Of a stretch of DNA of 64,000 bases, positions 45,688 to 53,372 are shown one piece after another; position 1 is the stretch's first letter; each line of letters starts with the position of its first letter. The notes under the pieces were generated by a model. That model made no database searches, was not told the origin of the DNA, and saw only the letters and a list, made by a program, of their open reading frames with translations. Origin of the DNA: UBA4733 sp036734945 (GTDB lineage Bacteria > Chloroflexota > UBA4733); contig DAIMXP010000006.1 in assembly GCA_036734945.1 (NCBI GenBank), positions 33,165-97,164 on the forward strand. Reading direction: 5' to 3'. Position numbers and translations under genes: made by a program.

Positions 45688-46925
45688 ACGACACACCGTG
45701 GCTTGACACAGAGTACCTGCCGTCCGTCCAACGGTTGCTCAGCAGCATCGCGAACTGCTTCGACAATGGCCAGAGCGCCATACTGCTACTGCCTCCCGCC
45801 ATGTGCCCTTCCGACGTCGGAGCCTGGCTGCACAGTGCGCTCGCCAACCGTGAGGTTTCCGCGGAACGCGTAGACGTCGCGGCCTGGCACGCCGTGCCTG
45901 ACAGCGCTCAATCACTGTTCAATCAGGCGCTCGGCATACCGGTCGGTCGAGAGCGATCGCTGGAGGACTTATTCGGGGAACCGTCGTTTCCAACCGTCTT
46001 CATCATTACTGGTGTCGGCCATGTGGCGGAGAGCGGCCGCACGGCATGGCTGAAGCTCATCGCCGACTGGGCGGATGAAACTCGCCGCGCAAGCCAGCGG
46101 CAGCCTCGGTGCGTCATCTGCCTGATCGAACAAGCATCGGCGCTGCCCTCAACACCACCTCCTGACGTCCACCTCGCCCTGCGTTATTGGTGGGGGCTTC
46201 CATCGTCCCTTGAGTTGCGAACACACTGCCGTAACCTGGAAGGGGGAGATACTGCCCTCGCCGCCTGGCGCGAGAGCATGGTCGCCGGTGTCGCGCCAGG
46301 CGACGCCAGCCTGGCAGCGTACCTGTGGACGCACTGCCCAAAATCACTGCCCGAGCTGCGCGACAGTTTGCTAGAGTTCGCCCAACAGCATACGATCGTT
46401 GGGAGTGCCGAGCAGCCCCGTGATCAGCACTCCCAAAGTCGATTCGCCTGCACGCGCATCGCTGATCGACCTACCGATGCGCAACATGGCGTTTGGGCTA
46501 GCGGGGGGATCGTCGGCTCCCCCGAGTACGGGGAGGAACAGCATCCTTGCCGGCTCGCCACCTGCCCAGACCAGCAACAGATCGAGCATCTCCTCTGGCG
46601 CGGTCAGCAACAGGTGCTCCTTCCTCTCGTCGATCATGTGCGAATCGCCGGTTGCCACCACGTTAGCGCGAAGCGCGGAAACCACTGGCAAAAGCAGTAC
46701 ATAACCGAGGACACCAACCATGAGGACCGGCTCCGCCTTGAACAGGGTCCGTTCGGCGCTGATTTCGGTCCCCTCTGTTCCGAGCTAAGCAGTCTGCCCG
46801 ACGGCAGAGGCGGCAGCACGGTCGCCCTGTTCCGACAGGTGAAGGCCGTGCGCAATCAGCTCGCCCATTACCGCGCCCTCGACTACGCTACATTTGAGAC
46901 GTTCTGGGGAGCGGTGCGTGCCTGA
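45684..46925 (+). CDS. ATPase-like partner protein, middle replaced by foreign sequence
   Basis: The gene overlaps the giant ATPase by 4 bases (ATGA). Residues 1-235 look like a genuine alpha/beta domain that has lost its P-loop (AILLLPPAMCPSDVGAWL where a Walker A would be), with TVFIITGVGH and CVICLIEQA strands. The last 50 residues (VALFRQVKAVRNQLAHYRALDYATFETFW) are a typical 'RNxLAH' helical end of such proteins. In between, from about 46398 to 46745, the plus frame has an unnatural composition and the minus strand is more protein-like. The ORF stays open by chance or selection. I consider it an altered, probably non-functional version of the sixth operon gene. Confidence 0.5.
   Translation: MNDTPWLDTEYLPSVQRLLSSIANCFDNGQSAILLLPPAMCPSDVGAWLHSALANREVSAERVDVAAWHAVPDSAQSLFNQALGIPVGRERSLEDLFGEPSFPTVFIITGVGHVAESGRTAWLKLIADWADETRRASQRQPRCVICLIEQASALPSTPPPDVHLALRYWWGLPSSLELRTHCRNLEGGDTALAAWRESMVAGVAPGDASLAAYLWTHCPKSLPELRDSLLEFAQQHTIVGSAEQPRDQHSQSRFACTRIADRPTDAQHGVWASGGIVGSPEYGEEQHPCRLATCPDQQQIEHLLWRGQQQVLLPLVDHVRIAGCHHVSAKRGNHWQKQYITEDTNHEDRLRLEQGPFGADFGPLCSELSSLPDGRGGSTVALFRQVKAVRNQLAHYRALDYATFETFWGAVRA
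46371..46721 (-). other. Antisense protein-like segment inside the ATPase-partner gene
   Basis: On the minus strand, 116 codons read as a coherent protein-like stretch: a hydrophobic start (MVGVLGYVLLLPVVSAL) followed by HMIDERKEHLLLTAPEEMLDLL and GRSISDARAGESTLGVLITGLLGTPND. It corresponds to the part of the plus-strand gene that looks foreign. It may be a captured fragment of a membrane-associated protein. No ribosome site is obvious, and I do not know the family. Confidence 0.3.
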
Positions 46926-46997
46926 CGATTGGCGCTCATCGGTCGCCTCTTCGCTCTGGCGTAGCGTACCCGTCAACCCGAGTTGGAGGAGTGTATA

Positions 46998-48044
46998 GTG
47001 ACCACCCGGACCCTGGTCTCCATCTCTGGCGACGACTTCTTCATCAACGGCCAGCCGACTTACCCCGGTCGAACCTGGCAGGAACAGCGCATCGAAGGGC
47101 TGTTGCTGAACTCGCGGATGGTGCAGGCGACGTTCGACGACCTCAATCCGGAGACGCGGCCGGGCTGGGCCTACCCGGATAGCAGCGTCTGGGATGCGGA
47201 ACGCAACGCGAACGAATTCCTGGCGATGCTGCCGGAATACCGACGGCACGGTTTGCTGGCGGTCACGCTCAACCTCCAGGGCGGCAACCCGGAGGGCTAC
47301 GGCAGGCTGCAACCCTGGCTGAATAGCGGCTTCACAGCGGAAGGCCAACTGCGCCCCGCCTACCTGAACCGCCTGCGCCGCATCCTGAACCGCCTGGACG
47401 CCCTCGGCATGGTGGCCATCCTCGGCCTCTTCTACTTCGGTCAGGACGAGCACCTGCGCGATGAGGCCGCTGTGCGGCGGGGCGTGGACAACGCCGTCCA
47501 CTGGCTGCTGGAGGGCGGCTACGGCAACGCCATCATCGAGATATCCAACGAATGCGACGTGCCGCGCTACGAGCACGCCATCTTACAGCCGGAGCGGATT
47601 CACGAGTTGATCGAGCAGGTGCGCGACACCAGCAAGGATGGACGACGGTTGCTGGTGGGCACGAGCTACAAGGGGCGGGCCATCCCCGGCGAGCGCGTCC
47701 TGGCGGTCTCCGACCTGGCGCTGCTGCACGGCAACGGCGTCAGCGATCCGGCGACCATCGGCGACATGGTGGGCCGCACCCGCGCCTTGCCGACCTACCG
47801 GCCAATGCCCATCGTCTTCAACGAGGACGACCACTTCGACTTCGACCAGCCCATAAACAATTTCCTGGCAGCCACAGCCGAACACGCCTCCTGGGGCTAC
47901 TTTGATCCCGGACCGGCGGCCGGTGGCGGGGCCTTTCACTCCGACTATACTGAAGGCTTCCAGAACGTGCCGGTGAACTGGCGCCTCAACACAGAGCGCA
48001 AGCGGGGTTTCTTTGCGCAGGTGCAGGAGATCACCGGGAGCTAG
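46998..48044 (+). CDS. Glycoside-hydrolase-like TIM-barrel protein (clan GH-A type)
   Basis: A 348-residue protein starting at GTG with GGAGGA 7 bases upstream. It opens FFINGQPTYPGRTW, as many GH-A sugar hydrolases do. The likely acid/base is the Glu in IEISNECD (the classical Asn-Glu pair, about residue 181), and the likely nucleophile is the Glu in PIVFNEDDHFD (about 276). Strands TLNLQGG and VAILGLFYFG fit a (beta/alpha)8 barrel. There is no signal peptide, so it is probably cytoplasmic or is a general plant-polysaccharide-related enzyme. It stands between defence genes and a graveyard containing carbohydrate-use fragments, and may be the last intact member of that lost region. Confidence 0.65.
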   Translation: MTTRTLVSISGDDFFINGQPTYPGRTWQEQRIEGLLLNSRMVQATFDDLNPETRPGWAYPDSSVWDAERNANEFLAMLPEYRRHGLLAVTLNLQGGNPEGYGRLQPWLNSGFTAEGQLRPAYLNRLRRILNRLDALGMVAILGLFYFGQDEHLRDEAAVRRGVDNAVHWLLEGGYGNAIIEISNECDVPRYEHAILQPERIHELIEQVRDTSKDGRRLLVGTSYKGRAIPGERVLAVSDLALLHGNGVSDPATIGDMVGRTRALPTYRPMPIVFNEDDHFDFDQPINNFLAATAEHASWGYFDPGPAAGGGAFHSDYTEGFQNVPVNWRLNTERKRGFFAQVQEITGS

Positions 48045-48402
48045 GTGACATCGCCATGTGCCCGCAGGGCGCCTTCTGCCAGCCGTGGAGCGCCGTGCGC
48101 TTCCCCTGCGCCAGGCACTCGGGGCAATAGCAGAGAAAGTCGTCGCGCGACAGGATCAAGTTCTCCCCCGTGTGGAACTCCTCCCAGAGGTGCGGGTCAA
48201 CAGCCAGGGCGCGCAGCGAGAGGTAGATCACCAGCGCTGCGAAGCGGTCGACCCCTTCATCATGGTCCTGCTTGCTGCGAGTGGGGTGCTGGAACTGGTC
48301 GTTGCCGCGCTCGTCGGGGGCGTTGCCGCGCAGGCCGGGCACGAACATGCCGTCGTAGTCCACCAGTCGGATATGGCCGCCCGCCACCAGGATGTTGCGA
48401 TA
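48031..48402 (-). pseudogene. Protein kinase C-lobe fragment (TerY-P-type kinase)
   Basis: About 120 codons from NILVAGGHIRLVDYDGMFVPGL to the end: the LVDYDG is the DFG-like element of bacterial Ser/Thr kinases found with vWA and PP2C proteins. It is followed by DRFAALVIYLSLRALAVDPHLWEEFHTGENLILSRDDF. The N-lobe and catalytic loop are absent. It is joined, out of frame, to a phosphatase fragment. The last bases overlap the end of the GH-like gene on the other strand. It is a relic and not functional. Confidence 0.65.
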
Positions 48403-48596
48403 TCGTCATTCCGTAGCCGCCGTTGAGCGCGCTGCTCGGCGATGAAGCCGGCGAAATCGGCATCTGCCGGCAGGCTGGCCCATGGTCGCTCGCCCTGCTC
48501 ATGACGGCGGAGGAACCACTGCGCCAGTGCGTCGGTCGCCATGACCAGCGTGTCGCCCAGGCGCAGGTCGCCCTCGGCGGTCGCCAGTTGCTCCAC
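48403..48596 (-). pseudogene. PP2C-type phosphatase C-terminal fragment
   Basis: About 64 codons: VEQLATAEGDLRLGDTLVMATDALAQWFL, then RRHEQGERPW and ending in RRLRNDDIA. The GD-x-L-V-M-A-T-D-A-L element is the late metal-binding part of PP2C phosphatases. The N-terminal part is lost, and the frame is fused directly to the vWA fragment upstream. Together with the kinase and vWA pieces it marks a collapsed phosphorylation triad. Confidence 0.6.
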
Positions 48597-48850
48597 GCCG
48601 GCGCCATCGGGCACCTTGCGGGTCCGCTCTTCCACCCGCGCCGGGTTGGCGTAAATATCCTCCACCGAGACCAGCGACCGTGCAGCAAGGGTACCTTCGA
48701 AGGCCGGACCTACCTTCCGGCCATAGCCGATGACGCCGATATCGAAGTAGTGACGCACCCCCTCGGCCTTGGTGGCGCGGATCACGAGGGTGCTGAGCAG
48801 ACGGTTGAGCGCATCGGCGACGCTCTGCGCCTTGCTGCCGGCGCCGGGAC
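48597..48850 (-). pseudogene. vWA-domain (TerY-like) fragment
   Basis: About 80 codons: SVADALNRLLSTLVIRATK, then VRHYFDIGVIGYGRKVGPAF and VEERTRKVPDGAG. This matches the central part of vWA proteins found with a PP2C phosphatase and a kinase. The MIDAS start (DxSxS) and the C-terminal half are missing. It reads in frame into the phosphatase fragment at PDGAG|VEQ, so an in-frame deletion joined them. It is a non-functional relic. Confidence 0.6.
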
Positions 48851-48867
48851 CTGCGCCGTCCCCCTCG

Positions 48868-48945
48868 CGCCTGGACATGCTGGACCTTCTCGCCGCCGGC
48901 GAGATCGAGTTCGATGAGGCGCTACGGCAGATAAAGGGGAAATAG
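48868..48945 (+). pseudogene. Short tail of a SHOCT-like protein
   Basis: The plus strand reads RLDMLDLLAAGEIEFDEALRQIKG and then a TAG at 48943-48945. Amphipathic helices of the type 'ILxLLAxGEIxxDEAxxxI' form the end of SHOCT-like proteins. No start or body of the gene is present. A remnant, assigned by pattern only. Confidence 0.35.
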
Positions 48946-48983
48946 GCGGAGCAGCCTGGCGGACCAGAAGAACATGCCCCGAC

Positions 48984-49984
48984 ATCATGAGCTACCAGGG
49001 CCATGCCATCGGCTTGCCGAATGGGGCGGCGCCCAACCTCTACTACTACAACGCCGACCTGTTCCGCGCCGCCGGCCTCCAGACGCCCTACGAGCTGTGG
49101 AAAGCGAACGGCTGGACCTGGGAAGCCTTCACCAGTGGGGCAACCCATATCGCCAAAAAGACCGGCGCCACCTGGGCGCCGGCCGGCGCCTCCATGGGCC
49201 TGCCCCGCCTCTGGATGAATAGCGCCGGCGGCAAGGAGTTCGACGACATCAAGGCGCCAAAACAGTGTCTGTACGGTGACCCCGCCGCGATCGAAGGCCT
49301 GAGCATGCTGCACGACCTCATGTACAGGAATCCTGTCATGCCGGTCAACTTCAGCAAGGAAGTGGGCAACGACGACACCAAAGCGTTCAGCATCGGCAAG
49401 GTGGCGATGATGCCGCGCTGGACATCGGGCATTCTTACCTACAACAAGATCACCAGCTTCAAATGGGGCATGGTCCCCTACCCCAAGCAGACCGTCAATG
49501 CCCACGACTTCGCCACCTCCGGCGATGCCATCGCTAAGGACCCGCGCAAGAATAACTCTTGCAGTTTTGCCCGCCCTCCCTCCTGGTGGCGGTGCTGACA
49601 GTGACAGGGTTATTGCTGCGCGGCTCCTAAATCCAGCAAGGCGCTGACGCCGCCTGGGAGTGGGTCAAATATGGCGTCGGCCCGGAGGGCAGCGCGGTGT
49701 CGGCGACCACCGGCACCAACGTCTATTTCCACCCGGACGCCCAGAAGATCGCCCAGCAGGCGCTGCAGAAGATTCCGTCATTGGAGACACCCAACGCCGT
49801 CGTCGAGATCATGGCCGATGGCCCGGGTAGCTTCACCCGACTGCTCTCCGTCAATCAGGACAAGATCAACGGGCTGATCAACCCGGAACTGAGCAAGATC
49901 TGGAATAACACCGTCGCCCCCGCCGACGCCGGCAAGGCCATCGCGCAGACCGTGGATGCCTTCTTGCAGGCCAACCCGCAGTAA
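48984..49984 (+). pseudogene. Sugar ABC transporter substrate-binding protein, fragmented
   Basis: Two in-order pieces of an extracellular solute-binding protein. Piece 1 (48984 to about 49550) has GHAIGLPNGAAPNLYYYNADLF, NGWTWEAF, and WGMVPYPKQ. Piece 2 (49631-49984) has ADAAWEWVKYG and ends PADAGKAIAQTVDAFLQANPQ with a stop. Between them about 80 bases encode unrelated hydrophobic sequence with a stop at 49628. The N-terminal lipoprotein signal and the first third are also missing. This was a carbohydrate uptake component, now dead. Confidence 0.7.
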
Positions 49985-50022
49985 AAGGGGACTGCCTCTG
50001 CCGGCACCGCGGCTCCTTCCAC

Positions 50023-50211
50023 GTGCAGCGGCTGCAGGTCCATCCGCGCTTCTCGGTCGACGGCCTCCAGGTCGTCTTCACTGCCGACCCTGACGGCTAT
50101 GGCAACCTCTATCTGGTCGACGTGCCGGACTTCGACGGTTTACCAGTAGTCCCGCTCAAGCCACCCGCGCCTGCCCGTAAACGGGCAGGCTACGATAACC
50201 AAGCAAGCTAA
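50023..50211 (+). pseudogene. Oligogalacturonate-lyase-like C-terminal fragment
   Basis: The reading frame gives VHPRFSVDGLQVVFTADPDG and then NLYLVDVPDFDGLPVVPL. This is the last blade of a beta-propeller as seen in oligogalacturonate lyases and TolB-like proteins. There is no upstream body. It continues the run of dead carbohydrate-use genes. Confidence 0.5.
50169..50190. repeat. Perfect 10-bp stem hairpin
   Basis: GCCTGCCCGT-AA-ACGGGCAGGC forms a 10-bp stem with a 2-base loop at the DNA level. No T-tract follows, so it is not a clear terminator. It could be a small dispersed palindromic repeat; a second copy was not noticed in the window. Confidence 0.4.
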
Positions 50212-50252
50212 AGCGCGCTACGAGGGCGACCCCACCCTCCCGATCCACAAGA

Positions 50253-50335
50253 TTGCGCGGCGGCATAAGTTGCGGCTTATTTGCTGTATAGCAAGTAATG
50301 GATAGTGACCAAATATGCCCGTGGAAGCCACACTT
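50253..50335 (+). promoter_or_regulatory. Fossil TA promoter/operator matching the one at 60121-60182
   Basis: This stretch mirrors the control region of the TA pair at 60183. TTGCGC (50253-50258) and a -10-like CTTATT (50276-50281) are 17 bases apart. The near-palindrome TATTTGCTGTATAGCAAGTA (50278-50297) follows, then 17 bases including ACCAAAT, then an ATG (50315). In the intact copy the order and every spacing are the same. The first codons are also alike (ATGCCCGTGGAAGCCACACTT against ATGTCCGAAGCAACCGTACTT), after which this copy has no ORF. It is the leftover of a deleted second copy. The rest of the interval from 50212 to 50451 holds nothing else recognisable. Confidence 0.6.
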
Positions 50336-50451
50336 CGCACTAGTCCCGGCAACTCCGTCAGCTTCCTAATCTGCGTGCCGGAGCGACCTCCACGCGCAGT
50401 ACGGACAGAAAGCCGCCAGCTCTGAAGGCCACGAACTGCCCTCCTCGGCGG

Positions 50452-50994
50452 CTACTGGAAAGAGAGCCACTCAGTGATAGCAGCCACTGACTGGTAAGAT
50501 GGCTGCGAACCGTCAATCACCAGGTCAGCCAGTGACGGCAGTAAATCCCCGACCTGCTCCTCAGTAGAATGCGTCGCGGCGATCGGGAGATCGTACTCGT
50601 AGGCCGCTCTCCTTTCCGCTATTCGGCGGGCGCGGACGACGGGGTCGGTCTTGACAAGCACCAGCAGGAAGATGGACGGAGCCACGAGATGCTTGAGCGA
50701 TACTGCGACCTCAGCGTGGCGCGCACCGTCAACGACAATCGACGCACCGGGTTGCCACATCGCTTGACCGAGGACAGAACGGCAGAAACCTTCCCAACCT
50801 TGCTCGTCAATCAGCGTCGCTCCGAGACTCTGCAGCCGATCACGCGTGGCTGCGATCCCTCGCTGGATAGCAACACCACGAACGTAGTCGCCGAAAGCAA
50901 CCCTTGGCCAACTGAGGCGTTCAGCCACCTCGGTCGAGAGCGTCGTCTTTCCGCTGCCAATGCCGCCCGCAAAGGCCAATGCCACCGGTCTCAC
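50452..50994 (-). CDS. P-loop kinase (AAA_18 / adenylate-kinase-like)
   Basis: A 180-residue small-molecule kinase. The P-loop is GGIGSGKTT (residues 10-18). An adenylate/cytidylate-type lid region with VRARRIAERRA follows, and a central VVDGARH segment includes the Walker B-like Asp. It starts at a GTG overlapping the ASCH gene's stop by 4 bases and is the last gene of a six-gene minus-strand operon. Kinases of this size phosphorylate nucleotides, dephospho-CoA or nucleoside-like substrates. The neighbours (radical SAM, ASCH) hint at a modified nucleotide, but that is inference. Confidence 0.75.
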   Translation of the reverse strand: MRPVALAFAGGIGSGKTTLSTEVAERLSWPRVAFGDYVRGVAIQRGIAATRDRLQSLGATLIDEQGWEGFCRSVLGQAMWQPGASIVVDGARHAEVAVSLKHLVAPSIFLLVLVKTDPVVRARRIAERRAAYEYDLPIAATHSTEEQVGDLLPSLADLVIDGSQPSYQSVAAITEWLSFQ

Positions 50995-51566
50995 GTTTCG
51001 GCGGGGAACGGAAGGCTGAGAGACAATGGCAATACTACCCAGCCGCGGCGATCCCGCTTCGGAAAGGCAATGCGCTCCACTAACTTCACCTGGTCGATGC
51101 TCAGGAGCGTCGCATAAGACGCCGATCGGCGACGTTCCCAGAAGGCCGGATCCTGGGCGCAGAGCGCTTCGGCATACTCAGCTCTTATGTAAGCGAATGA
51201 GCCGGGATTGAGCTCGTAGAACATCGCATCTCGAACGCGGCAGAGGCCCACAATCGGACCGGACGACCGTTTCAGAAGGAGCACATCGCCGGCTTGAACG
51301 TGTCGATATGGCGCGATCTTGCGAGCCGAGAACCGGGACTCCATGCTCTTCCGTCCGTCGAGCATATCCTGGAGGAACGGCTCCACGCACACGACAACGT
51401 GTACGACGCAGGGGGAGCAGAGCCCTTCACGGAGCGATGCGAGATAACCTTCCCAAAAATGATCTCCGCGAACAGCATCGGCTAGCGCCGCTCGCAACTG
51501 CGCGAGTACCACTGCCTTACCGCCAAGATTGGCTTCGTGATCCCGAGCAGCGGGATAGGCAGTCAT
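50991..51566 (-). CDS. ASCH-domain protein
   Basis: A 191-residue protein. Residues 60-120 contain the ASCH/PUA-like signature: VVVCVEPFLQDMLDGRKSMESRFS, then VQAGDVLLLKRSSGPIVGLCRV. ASCH domains bind RNA or nucleotides and some are amidohydrolases or nucleases. The N-terminal 60 residues are helical. It overlaps both neighbours by 4 bases (ATGA/GTGA type), so it is translated together with the radical SAM and kinase genes. The role in the operon is unknown. Confidence 0.75.
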   Translation of the reverse strand: MTAYPAARDHEANLGGKAVVLAQLRAALADAVRGDHFWEGYLASLREGLCSPCVVHVVVCVEPFLQDMLDGRKSMESRFSARKIAPYRHVQAGDVLLLKRSSGPIVGLCRVRDAMFYELNPGSFAYIRAEYAEALCAQDPAFWERRRSASYATLLSIDQVKLVERIAFPKRDRRGWVVLPLSLSLPFPAET

Positions 51567-52594
51567 TGTGGGTGACGTTGCTCACGGAGGGGAACATCGA
51601 CGATATTCTTCGCGCGGTCGGCCGCTGTAAACCGCTCCTCTAGCTCCCTTTGCCACGCTGCGATAGCGGGTATTTGGCTGTCGATCACTCCCATTTGCTC
51701 TCCCCGAAGACGGCGTTCGACGGGCGTATACGTCTTAATTTCCAACGGCACGGTACGAAGCGGCAGGTTTTCATCGAGACGCTGCAGCCAATCGACGAAT
51801 CGCGCCATCGCGGTACGGATTTCTGCGCTGGGCCGAGCAGGGGTGGTGAATGTAGCGTATCCGTACACGTCGATCCCGAGATCCAGCAATCGCCCCATCA
51901 ACTCAAACTGTCGATCAAATAGGGCTGGATCAGCACACGTATTGAATGAGAAGGAGTGATCGTCAAACCCCTTGAAGCAGCCTACCCGCCCATAGTTCCG
52001 GTAATTGACAAGCATGTCCAGATCAGTATCTGAGAGATAGCGCCACAGATAGTCCGTACTCAAGTTGTCATCCGACCATAGGTAGATGTCCCGATCAAGG
52101 TGGCGTGAACGCAGTTCGCTCATCATCCAGGGTATCCATTCTGGGATGAGATCCGGCTGCCCCCCGGTCAGGTCAATAACGAATGGCGGCTCCGGCTGGT
52201 CTATATACAAGTCAATGAGTTGCGCTGGCGTGAGCCAGTCTGAGTACCGCTTGCTAGCTGCCAGCAAATTGAATGGCACATAACAGTACCAGCAGCGCCA
52301 ATTGCAGGCAGCGTTTTGGAAAGCCTGCGCGCGAAGTGTGTCGACTGGTCGGCTGCCAAGCGCGCGACATGCCGGATCAATCGGCAGCGGATTTTGGGGC
52401 CAGCCTGTGCTGGTCTCTCGGTGAAAGTGGTGAATACGGCCGAATCCCTGGCAATTGGGCGGGACGGTCAGATCCCTCTCTTCTTCGGAGCCTGCCAGAT
52501 TACTGATGAGCAGGCGTCTGCCCCCCAGGTCGATTGAAAGCGCACGATAGCGCTCCGAGACGGCGTCCGTGTCGATAAGGCGTTGCTTAGCCAT
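51563..52594 (-). CDS. Radical SAM protein
   Basis: A radical S-adenosylmethionine enzyme of 343 residues with the chosen start (ATG at 52592-52594; a GTG at 52642 would add 16 residues, and no clear ribosome site marks either). The iron-sulfur motif is CNWRCWYC (C-x3-C-x2-C) near residue 100, preceded by the QAFQNAA entry. A glycine-rich SAM-binding strand, VIDLTGGQPDL, follows about 45 residues later, and late strands include YGYATFTTP. The protein is the usual size without an auxiliary cluster domain. Its stop overlaps the ASCH start. The substrate is unknown; linkage to an ASCH protein and a P-loop kinase suggests nucleotide or RNA chemistry. Confidence 0.75.
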   Translation of the reverse strand: MAKQRLIDTDAVSERYRALSIDLGGRRLLISNLAGSEEERDLTVPPNCQGFGRIHHFHRETSTGWPQNPLPIDPACRALGSRPVDTLRAQAFQNAACNWRCWYCYVPFNLLAASKRYSDWLTPAQLIDLYIDQPEPPFVIDLTGGQPDLIPEWIPWMMSELRSRHLDRDIYLWSDDNLSTDYLWRYLSDTDLDMLVNYRNYGRVGCFKGFDDHSFSFNTCADPALFDRQFELMGRLLDLGIDVYGYATFTTPARPSAEIRTAMARFVDWLQRLDENLPLRTVPLEIKTYTPVERRLRGEQMGVIDSQIPAIAAWQRELEERFTAADRAKNIVDVPLREQRHPQ

Positions 52595-52654
52595 GACCGG
52601 CGCCGATCGGGCCGGCGAGAATGAGGATGCGCAAAAGAGCACGCGCCAACGCGT

Positions 52655-53368
52655 TCACCTATGCGCTGCCAGTTCTTGAAATCCGCTTGGCCCCCGACCC
52701 CGCGGAACCTTCACCCCATCTTCGGCCAGGTTGGGTAGGCGCTCGTGAACGTATAGGCGGACCAGATCGGTCAAGTAGGTCACTTCGGCTTCTTCGAGCG
52801 GTGGCCCCTGCGGGATTGCATGCCACTCTTCGATGCACTTGCGGCAACATGTCGCAGTCGCGTGCTGCGCGTAGTGAATAACGTTACCCGTCAACGGGGT
52901 TTGGCGTCCATCAAAGCCAGTAGTTCTCCCGACCTTGATGCGGATCTCCTGTTCTGCTCGTTCGTCGAGCCCGCGCATGCCTTTTCCGAGCGCGTGGCGT
53001 ATGGCTGCCTCATCAAACTCAGCATGCCAGAAATAGTGCCGAATCCGCTCTTTGCGCATCTCCTCGAATGTGTGAGCCACGTCGGAGAGGTCGCGCTGTG
53101 TCACACGGTTCCAGTCCACCAGATCCGCTCCGCATGCTCGGCACAGCCCGCGCGGCGAGATCGGCGGCTGCCACCGAGCAGCGGGTGCGTTCTCCGCGAA
53201 CCCAGGCAAAGGGAGCGTCAGTTGGCTCGTAGCCGCGCGTGCAGCGATCACTTTGCGCTTCTGCGGCGGTTTGGGGCGAAAAAAGTGAAGCCCATTTGCG
53301 CAGTCCGTACTGGTACACGTCATGCCAAGCGGCTTTAGCCCGCCAGGCAGCGTTGTATTACCGGCCAT
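52655..53368 (-). CDS. DUF4186-containing protein
   Basis: A 237-residue protein. Its C-terminal half is DUF4186-like: HALGKGMRGLDERAEQEIR, then DGRQTPLTGN, and the hallmark AQHATATCCRKCIEEWHAIP, where Cys, Cys and His look like zinc ligands. The N-terminal half is low-complexity with two more cysteine pairs (CTSTDC, CRAC). I used the ATG at 53366-53368, 4 bases after the stop of the XRE-peptidase gene and preceded by GAGGGATGAG. The function is unknown. It sits upstream of the radical SAM gene and probably belongs to the same operon. Confidence 0.75.
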   Translation of the reverse strand: MAGNTTLPGGLKPLGMTCTSTDCANGLHFFRPKPPQKRKVIAARAATSQLTLPLPGFAENAPAARWQPPISPRGLCRACGADLVDWNRVTQRDLSDVAHTFEEMRKERIRHYFWHAEFDEAAIRHALGKGMRGLDERAEQEIRIKVGRTTGFDGRQTPLTGNVIHYAQHATATCCRKCIEEWHAIPQGPPLEEAEVTYLTDLVRLYVHERLPNLAEDGVKVPRGRGPSGFQELAAHR

Positions 53369-53372
53369 CAAC

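Noticed and set aside
50169..50190. Rho-independent terminator
   Set aside because: The stem is strong but there is no T-tract and no intact gene directly upstream.
51563..52594. Calling the radical SAM protein a prokaryotic viperin
   Set aside because: The CxxxCxxC is generic and I see no viperin-specific signature; a kinase neighbour alone is not enough.
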